Notes under the pieces: generated by a model | The model's database searches: none | Told to the model about the DNA's origin: nothing | Seen by the model: the letters and a program-made list of their open reading frames with translations, nothing else | In this document: positions 34,001-38,192 of the stretch, piece after piece | Position numbering within the stretch: position 1 is the stretch's first letter | Layout: each line of letters opens with the position of its first letter | Program-made: the position numbers and the translations under genes | Source: an uncultured Methanomassiliicoccus sp. | GTDB lineage: Archaea > Thermoplasmatota > Thermoplasmata > Methanomassiliicoccales > Methanomassiliicoccaceae | NCBI GenBank assembly: GCA_944319735.1 | Contig: CALUEU010000008.1 | Coordinates: forward strand, 1 to 38,192 | Length of the DNA: 38,192 bases | Direction of reading: 5' to 3'

Positions 34001-37000
34001 AATGATACTGTTTTGAACTGATCTCTGAATTATCCCAATTTACAAATGATACTGTGTATTCAACAGCTTCCCATTTTGCATAGAGTGTGATGTTTCCTGT
34101 TGATCCTATTGCAATTTCAGTTATTTGATTTTCGAAACTTTCGTCTGTGAACCATCCCTTGAATGTATATCCAAGTCTTGCAGGATCTTTGAGAGTTATT
34201 GTTTCAGTATCAATTGTGTATGAAATGGGATTGTCAGAGCTATTTGTTCCTTCATCTAATTCATAAGTTATGCTGTATGAAACTGCTTCCCATTTTGCAT
34301 ATAACGTCACATTGTTGATTACTTTGTCTTCATTGAAGTTCCACGGAGTTGAATAGCTGGAATCTCTATACCATCCTGTTAGGGTGTAACCTAGTCTATT
34401 CATACCAAGGTCATTTTCATTTAATACTGAATTATAATCAGCAGTTATTGTCTTGTTTGGTATGTCATCAGACACGTAATTCAATGTAACTGTGTATGTG
34501 TTGATAGTCCAGTTTGCATATAATGTTAGATCTTCAGCTTTTCCTGAAGTTTCAGTTATCTTATTATTGAATTCTGCATCTGTATACCATCCTACAAAGG
34601 TATGTCCAGTCTTTGAAGGAGCTAAGAATACCTTTGGAGTTTCTACATCATATTGCGATGGATTATTTTCATGATTTGATCCGCCGTTTAATTCATATGT
34701 AATTGAATAAGTTTCCAAGGTCCATCCTGCATACAATGTAAATGAATTTACCACAGGCGTGTTGAAATCATATTTCTGTGTGCAGTTTGAATCTATAAAC
34801 CATCCTGCAAATATATATCCAGTCCTTGACGGATTTTGTGGTTCTTTAATCTGCCCTTCATACAGCACTTTTTCTTCCTTTACATCGCTTCCTCCTTTGG
34901 AGTCGAATGTAACAGAGAACTCAGCACGATCATATTTGGCATACAAAGTGAAGTTGCTGTTGACTAAGGCATTTAGATCATATACCTGAGTAAACTCAGA
35001 ATCAGAATACCATCCTTTAAACTCATATCCTGTTTTTTCAGGAGCGTCTACAAGTGAAAGTTTCTGTCCATTTTCCACATAGATGTGTTCTATTTGCGAG
35101 TCTCCATAATCAAGAGATACTCTATTCTGAATTTTTGTTGCGAATGTATACAATACAGTCTTGGTAGATGCCCCTGAAGCATTTGCTTCTTTAGATTTAT
35201 ATATCAAAGTTTTCGAGTTGTGCGTATCAATAGATGCATTTCCAGTATCACCAGAAATATTAATTATTCCTCCAAAGCTCCCTTCAATTGTAAGTGACGT
35301 GCTGTCCATCATTATTAGATCTGCAGAGGGCCTGTTAGGATACTTTGTACTATCCGTGGGTGTACTACCTATAGTACACAAATCATCAAATTGGTCATAG
35401 AATACGGTTGCACCTGATTGAGATATTGTTAAATTTACACCTTCATGCAGAATTAATTCAGACCCTGTTAAGAATTTAAAGTGATTTTCAATTGTGTAAT
35501 CTCCACCATATAACTCAAAGGAGATATCTCCATCAACAGGGAAGATAAAATTTCCACTTGACAGATATCTGTCTACAATGTACAGCGAACTTTTGCTTGC
35601 TGTTGCCCCTCCATAAATTTCAATAGTTACTCTTCCCTTGTCTGATGAGGAAGAACCATTTAATGCATCAGGATTGAATGTTTTTACCAGATATGCGCCT
35701 TCGGCGAGTCTGATCAAACCATTTGTATTATTTACTTGGGGGAAACGAGTATAGTGATATCCAGAGATTTCCCCTTCAAACATCTTTACATTTCCAAGCA
35801 AAGATGCTCCTGAATAAATGACTAATTTGGATTGAATATTGTGGCAGTTATATTCATTGAAGGGAAACACACCATTATTATACATGGTGAGTGCCTGAGT
35901 TCCGCCCCTCCAGTGTTGTACAATATACATATCTCTGATTTCTGCACCTGATTCTGCTGTTATCTTTCCGTCTCCTGTAATGTAACCGCAGACTTCGAGA
36001 ATTCCTTCATTTTTGACAGAAATGTCTCCGTTGAGAATGATCTGTGCATATCCGCCTGTGATGTCCATGACGTGATAACCGCCGGCTGCACGGCCGGTTA
36101 CTGCATTAACAAGCAGTTGTCCTTGCAGATCAACTGTTATTCCTTCAGGAATGGTCAGAGTGCGATAGAGTACGCTGTGAGAATTACTGTCACTCATAGT
36201 TCCATTGGGATTGTGCTGCTGCTCATAATCTGCAGTCAGATCATATCCTGTGTCTTCATCAGAACACGGCAGAACTAAGAATACTCCTTTCTTCACAGTA
36301 ATGTTCTGCTTCAGAGTGTAATCATTCAGGAGAATTACTTTATCTCCGCTCACAGCAGCATTCAGCGCGTCTTCCAAGTTTTTGTAATTATTTCCATTCA
36401 GATTTGCTGCGTATGAATCAGAGTATGTTACTGTCACGGTTGTATCGTTCAGTATTGTTCCCGAAACTGCTGTCTTGTCTGGAAGCATGCCAGAGATTTC
36501 TGGAGATTCTACAGAATATTCAGAACCGTATGCCAGTGTTTCTATATGTTGAAGATAAGCTTGTGAATTGTCTTCATAAACATAGCTTATTGTCAGTGTG
36601 TATGAGTTCACAGTCCACTTTGCATACAGAGTGATGTCATCAGCAGGCATTGTTGAGAACTGATATTCGGTTTGCAATGATTCGTCCGAACACCAGTATG
36701 CAAATGTATAGCCATCCCTCATTGGATCGTTGGGTTTTGATACGCTTGTACTATAATCCTGAGTTATCACTGGTACGCTAGAACCGCCGTTGCTTTCAAA
36801 CGTTATGGTGTATTGATTCACTGAAAATTTAGAATAGAGATCGATGTCTCCTGCAGTTACTCCTTTAGAGTATACAAATTCAGTTTCTGCATCTAGTTCA
36901 TACCATCCCAGGAAATCATGTCCTGTTTTTGATACGGCAGGCAGTGAAATCGAGTCTTTTGTTATATCATAACCTACGGTTGAAGTTTCTTCTCCGTTGT

Positions 37001-38192
37001 GCAATGTTATCGTATATGTTTCCAAATTCCACTTTGCATAGAGATTGATATTGGAAGCCGGCATTCTGTTTGATTCGAAGTCCCACTTGTTTTGTAAAGA
37101 GGGGTCTGTATACCATCCATCAAGACTGTAACCTGTTTTAGAGACTGCAGGTGCAGTTATCAGACTATTGAATTCAAAGGTCTGAGTTATTTCATTATTT
37201 CCATTATTAGGATGGAATGATACATTGTATGAGTTCACAGTCCACTTTGCATACAGAGTGATGTTATCAGCAGGCATTGTTGAGAACTGATATTCATGCT
37301 GAAGACTTTCATCTGAATACCAGCCTGCAAATGCATACCCGGTTCTTTCAGGTTCCTGCGGAGCAGAAGTTGCATCACTATAATGATAAGTTTGTGTTGT
37401 GATTACAGACTTATCATAGTTCTGATACGTTATAGTATACTCTATGAATTCAGAAATATACTGTGCTTTATAAGTTGCATCAGCAGTTACTGAAGTTATC
37501 TCCGGAGACCATGAAGAGAATGTGTATCTATATGTTTCATCAGATTGTCTCACTGGTTTCTGAGGCGGAATTACAGTATCGCCATAGTGATAAGTTTCAG
37601 ACTGAATTTCATTCTCATCCCAGTCAATAAATGTTATTTTATATTCAATTAATTTAAATTCTGCTGAAATTGTTACATCATCGGCAGGCATTATAAATTT
37701 GCCATTTTCAATTGTAACATATTGTCCGTTTGAATCCCGTACGATCAGACTACTTAATTCATATCCCGTATTTGGTGAAATCGTAATGCTGATTTCAGAC
37801 TTAGGAGCAGCTGATGTTTCAGTCACTGATACTGAACCGTTTTCAGTGTCGTTTACAGTAATGTTGTATGCATTTCTAAGCCATACTGCATTCATGATTA
37901 CATCAATTGAAGATATTGTAAATTTATCACCTGGCTGATAGATTGTTCCATTATATTCCCAGCCGCCAAATGTGTATCCTTCTTTAGTAAGGATATATGA
38001 GCCGGGAGTAGGGTAGTTTGGACCAAAGAGAATTACTGTTGTTTCATTAGTATATCCTATTTTATAAGGAAGATATCCAATGCCTCCGTTTGCATTATAT
38101 TCTAAGTAGTAAACCTTAGTGAATTTTGAATGCAGGGTTACATCATGATCTGGCATCGTAGTGAATAAGTAAGGAGTTTTTTCATCAGATTC
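27618..38192 (-). CDS. Giant adhesin-like surface protein with InlB-type repeats and beta-solenoid modules (5' end outside window)
   Basis: More than 3,520 codons; the frame stays open to the right edge, so the signal peptide lies outside. The ATG at 38156 is inside a repeat and is not the start. Residue numbers here count from that ATG. 1-575: eight repeats, mostly InlB/Listeria-Bacteroides type (GYTFAGWY-x-LYAKW), with one MucBP-like. 580-1015: first beta-solenoid module. 1015-2185: about sixteen more repeats. 2185-2674: a divergent repeat running into a unique region (contains YGRYYCSSDVTGIRYTDIY). 2674-2775: Ig-like domain. 2775-3090: one repeat, a jelly-roll-like domain and a divergent repeat. 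3092-3512: second module, nearly identical to the 467-residue neighbour. No C-terminal anchor is visible. Such proteins are thought to bind host or microbial partners. Confidence 0.88.
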   Translation of the reverse strand, partial: ESDEKTPYLFTTMPDHDVTLHSKFTKVYYLEYNANGGIGYLPYKIGYTNETTVILFGPNYPTPGSYILTKEGYTFGGWEYNGTIYQPGDKFTISSIDVIMNAVWLRNAYNITVNDTENGSVSVTETSAAPKSEISITISPNTGYELSSLIVRDSNGQYVTIENGKFIMPADDVTISAEFKLIEYKITFIDWDENEIQSETYHYGDTVIPPQKPVRQSDETYRYTFSSWSPEITSVTADATYKAQYISEFIEYTITYQNYDKSVITTQTYHYSDATSAPQEPERTGYAFAGWYSDESLQHEYQFSTMPADNITLYAKWTVNSYNVSFHPNNGNNEITQTFEFNSLITAPAVSKTGYSLDGWYTDPSLQNKWDFESNRMPASNINLYAKWNLETYTITLHNGEETSTVGYDITKDSISLPAVSKTGHDFLGWYELDAETEFVYSKGVTAGDIDLYSKFSVNQYTITFESNGGSSVPVITQDYSTSVSKPNDPMRDGYTFAYWCSDESLQTEYQFSTMPADDITLYAKWTVNSYTLTISYVYEDNSQAYLQHIETLAYGSEYSVESPEISGMLPDKTAVSGTILNDTTVTVTYSDSYAANLNGNNYKNLEDALNAAVSGDKVILLNDYTLKQNITVKKGVFLVLPCSDEDTGYDLTADYEQQHNPNGTMSDSNSHSVLYRTLTIPEGITVDLQGQLLVNAVTGRAAGGYHVMDITGGYAQIILNGDISVKNEGILEVCGYITGDGKITAESGAEIRDMYIVQHWRGGTQALTMYNNGVFPFNEYNCHNIQSKLVIYSGASLLGNVKMFEGEISGYHYTRFPQVNNTNGLIRLAEGAYLVKTFNPDALNGSSSSDKGRVTIEIYGGATASKSSLYIVDRYLSSGNFIFPVDGDISFELYGGDYTIENHFKFLTGSELILHEGVNLTISQSGATVFYDQFDDLCTIGSTPTDSTKYPNRPSADLIMMDSTSLTIEGSFGGIINISGDTGNASIDTHNSKTLIYKSKEANASGASTKTVLYTFATKIQNRVSLDYGDSQIEHIYVENGQKLSLVDAPEKTGYEFKGWYSDSEFTQVYDLNALVNSNFTLYAKYDRAEFSVTFDSKGGSDVKEEKVLYEGQIKEPQNPSRTGYIFAGWFIDSNCTQKYDFNTPVVNSFTLYAGWTLETYSITYELNGGSNHENNPSQYDVETPKVFLAPSKTGHTFVGWYTDAEFNNKITETSGKAEDLTLYANWTINTYTVTLNYVSDDIPNKTITADYNSVLNENDLGMNRLGYTLTGWYRDSSYSTPWNFNEDKVINNVTLYAKWEAVSYSITYELDEGTNSSDNPISYTIDTETITLKDPARLGYTFKGWFTDESFENQITEIAIGSTGNITLYAKWEAVEYTVSFVNWDNSEISSKQYHYGDVVTIPTDPERPSGDRYSYTFSGWDKEITSVTEDATYKAVYAETPIDYEISYVLNGGDNDQSNPDKYNCETDTITLKDPTRLGYKFLGWYTTSDFSGNKVTEIAIGSTGNITLYASWEIITFSITVPTSSDYKISYVGSTTVNYGSDFEFTITVDEMYDINKIIVNSNGVALTKSDEKYVIENITENQTISVEGIEKNSYNVTIQPGEGYTLTSSSNTVAYGDSVTLTFTLDEAYSQSEYTIKQNGSVVTLTNNQFTIESVTSDINITVEGVKKNTYSVTFEYSNESPSTTKTITHGNTVTKPTDPTKEGYTFEDWTLEGSSYDFNTTVTGNITLKADWNPITYKVQFDGNGSTSGSMTDQTFTYGEAQYLKANEFVKTGYTFAGWSDTLGESVKYADSESVSNLTSTEGATVTLYAVWDPILYTIQYDNNGGSGSISSQNTTYGSEITLSDGSDFSRNGYHLIKWNTQADGNGDNYSLSATFNWNVEGNMTLYAVWELTEYTITYVLDGGANSSENPATYTIDSEITFTNPTKSGYEFKGWFRNSDFSNQITSISNGTTGDITIYAKFVKTQYTISFDTKGGSPAQTPVPYDVDTESIILPNNVSKSGYDFGSWFTDTDCTTLFSYEKGTTTGNITLYAKWTPIEYKITYELNGGTVSGNPDKYTIESETITINNPTKTGYTFAGWSGTDISETTTNLQIQNGSIGARTYTANWTPITYNVQFNGNGSTSGEMSNQTFTYGEAQYLKANEFVKTGYTFAGWSDTLGESVKYADSESVSNLTSTEGATVTLYAVWSINHYSITLPTNNVGVAYNASVVDGYNISSVEHGKDFKFTITFESSIGNNSPVIAFGDKTISGTTNDNLTFEFTISNVTDNLNLSLQLVSSLENALQELVNQDTSNDYKLILEGTTLTVSIINPNADVSNLIQKIYAATSQEVPVNPNSGRTGITSFLAYLPNDDILWADNLADYTVNLAGCTIVFKQDADAIEEAKLTYFLQIEQLCRLARDDASSAILSAYVGVENDEKYLKVVSKNDDESFFNGLMANFSVPFAMVGHPDAIYGCYSVDKSFTTTNVKIGIERAINDQYNLYRDAMGLLKNLNIPITGINGKISEAFMSNGTGYDGYGRYYCSSDVTGIRYTDIYHFSFNHYDAALYGQHSLIVDEAQTGTTFKYLGHGPNESLNDELMYADDSFTPSWFNNNFDPLTRWYVYVTANNSLLTGIPSINADYQNEYHYLSAGEVIVINIDPNSGYTIDDIEVTSTSGSVTLNGNTFIMPNGDVTISLKTSLEAEAPIIESPNSPVDIIAGDSKSLTVSASVTDGGILSYAWYAATGPSDTTVEETKKVANSATYTIPSNKPEGVYYYFCVVTNTLGTTSSTSTSSIVTVQITAQTYSISFETNGGSAVDDTTYQSLKQGDALSLPSSEKFGYQFDGWYSDSALSVQAPTTMPANNLTLYAKWNNVLSSDGSVTVFENVGDKPWLHDEQNGTYHSLYSGAPDQYDGTTTLPEFSVTLTGPGVLSFDYILKSNKASANISQDALCYNFSQISYYGIYGFYLLGSTEYLAGTFAVTDLWSKASVAIDAAEGESVTVYFAYAKLADDSAEEDGLWIKNLSFSLAMHLKVDSNNSEYGNISATSGDQELAVGSENMLPSASSIKLSAIPNAGYKFYCWVDENNNVLSTNSTYSFSLINNLNITAVFAEVETQYVAQIGKNFYTSLEAALADAKSGDKLTLLKDYEMTSDATVKSGVFLLLPCMDNDVGYTSTGYNPDGTTTSVDQYRTLTIPQNITLTIEGSVLVNAVTGYPAGGDYDQDIRGGYAQINLSGNIIVKSGGILDNCGYIKGSGEIIAESGAEIRDLFVIESWRGGSHALNLIGGLSKVLSNNYGDPFPLNEYNCHNIESKIIIHSGASLLGNVKMYGNDSYNYTRYPQIDNNNGLIHLNDNAYLVKTYDAATERVNIAIYGGASAESSTLTFSMGITKDMMTSKFTYPIDGDISFELHNGNYTFNNNFKFLTGATLTVFEDATLTVPENKKVVFYDVFKDVDNVGNTEYPDRPAAYILLKGNSTLNIQGSFGGIVKYETSADQIIIGPNAITQNVESKEANGYNNKDNPAVTLYFNLQTQKVAA
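31611..31789. repeat. 179-bp perfect repeat inside the giant gene, copy A
   Basis: Identical by eye to 32739-32917 (offset 1,128 bp, exactly 376 codons). It encodes most of one InlB-type repeat (QYLKANEFVKTGYTFAGW and the following part). Confidence 0.85.
32739..32917. repeat. 179-bp perfect repeat inside the giant gene, copy B
   Basis: Partner of 31611-31789. The offset is a multiple of three, so recombination between the copies would remove or add five repeats without breaking the frame. Confidence 0.85.
36599..36668. repeat. 70-bp near-perfect repeat inside the giant gene, copy A
   Basis: Matches 37226-37295 with one mismatch by eye (offset 627 bp, 209 codons). It encodes the end of one InlB-type repeat and the start of the next (YQFSTMPAD-x-TLYAKWTVNSY). 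Confidence 0.8.
37226..37295. repeat. 70-bp near-perfect repeat inside the giant gene, copy B
   Basis: Partner of 36599-36668; again the offset keeps the reading frame. Confidence 0.8.

Noticed and set aside
27618-38192. Repeats in the giant gene resembling a CRISPR or satellite array
   Set aside because: The repeats are diverged, about 200 bp long, in one open reading frame and encode InlB-type domains; there are no spacers.

Overview
The window looks like chromosomal DNA of a hydrogen-dependent methylotrophic methanogen, most likely of the order Methanomassiliicoccales. The evidence is a soluble heterodisulfide reductase pair (hdrC-hdrB), a methanol methyltransferase/corrinoid protein pair (mtaC-mtaB), an archaeal ribosomal protein eS1, TATA-type promoters with many apparently leaderless starts, and GGTG/GGAGG ribosome binding sites. 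The fairly AT-rich sequence and the giant repeat-rich surface protein suggest a host-associated (gut-type) lineage. The order is an inference from gene content, not a search result.

Layout. 1-1830: tail of an unknown gene, then hdrC-hdrB with promoter and terminator. 2001-4989: an alpha/beta hydrolase followed by four small membrane proteins, one broken by a frameshift in an A8 run. 5028-8316 (minus): tRNA-Met, eS1, mtaB and mtaC; mtaC has a long leader with a 10-bp hairpin just before its ribosome binding site. 8600-18530: membrane and housekeeping genes, namely a transglutaminase, a PrsW-like protease, an unknown protein, a DUF1648 protein, a PAPS-reductase-like multidomain protein, a site-2 protease, a GlcD-type flavoprotein, an ACT protein, a DUF368 transporter, a cysteine hydrolase and a 53-residue basic protein not previously obvious. 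18826-20704: a MATE transporter and a MaoC-like protein.

20751-23036 is an accessory-looking, AT-rich stretch. It holds a four-helix membrane protein, a secreted precursor apparently split by a frameshift, about 900 bp without genes, and a probable relic of a group II intron 3' end. 23037-25722 carries an ABC-2 exporter operon facing a DUF2975/HTH pair across a region with a perfect palindrome and four CATTAA boxes.

25789-38192 is the most striking part: a giant adhesin-like gene (more than 3,500 codons in the window, its 5' end beyond the right edge) made of about 25 InlB/Listeria-Bacteroides-type repeats, two copies of a roughly 430-residue beta-solenoid-like module, and a unique domain of about 490 residues. 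A separate secreted 467-residue gene next to it carries a third copy of the module. The two genes share a 582-bp perfect direct repeat, covering coding tail, terminator and a 117-bp structured element, at a spacing of 1,652 bp. This suggests recent duplication or gene conversion of a surface-protein cassette.

Functionally, MtaC/MtaB activate methanol, and HdrB/HdrC belong to the complex that reduces the CoM-S-S-CoB heterodisulfide formed in the last step. The remaining genes serve cell-surface interaction, membrane proteolysis, export and envelope functions.
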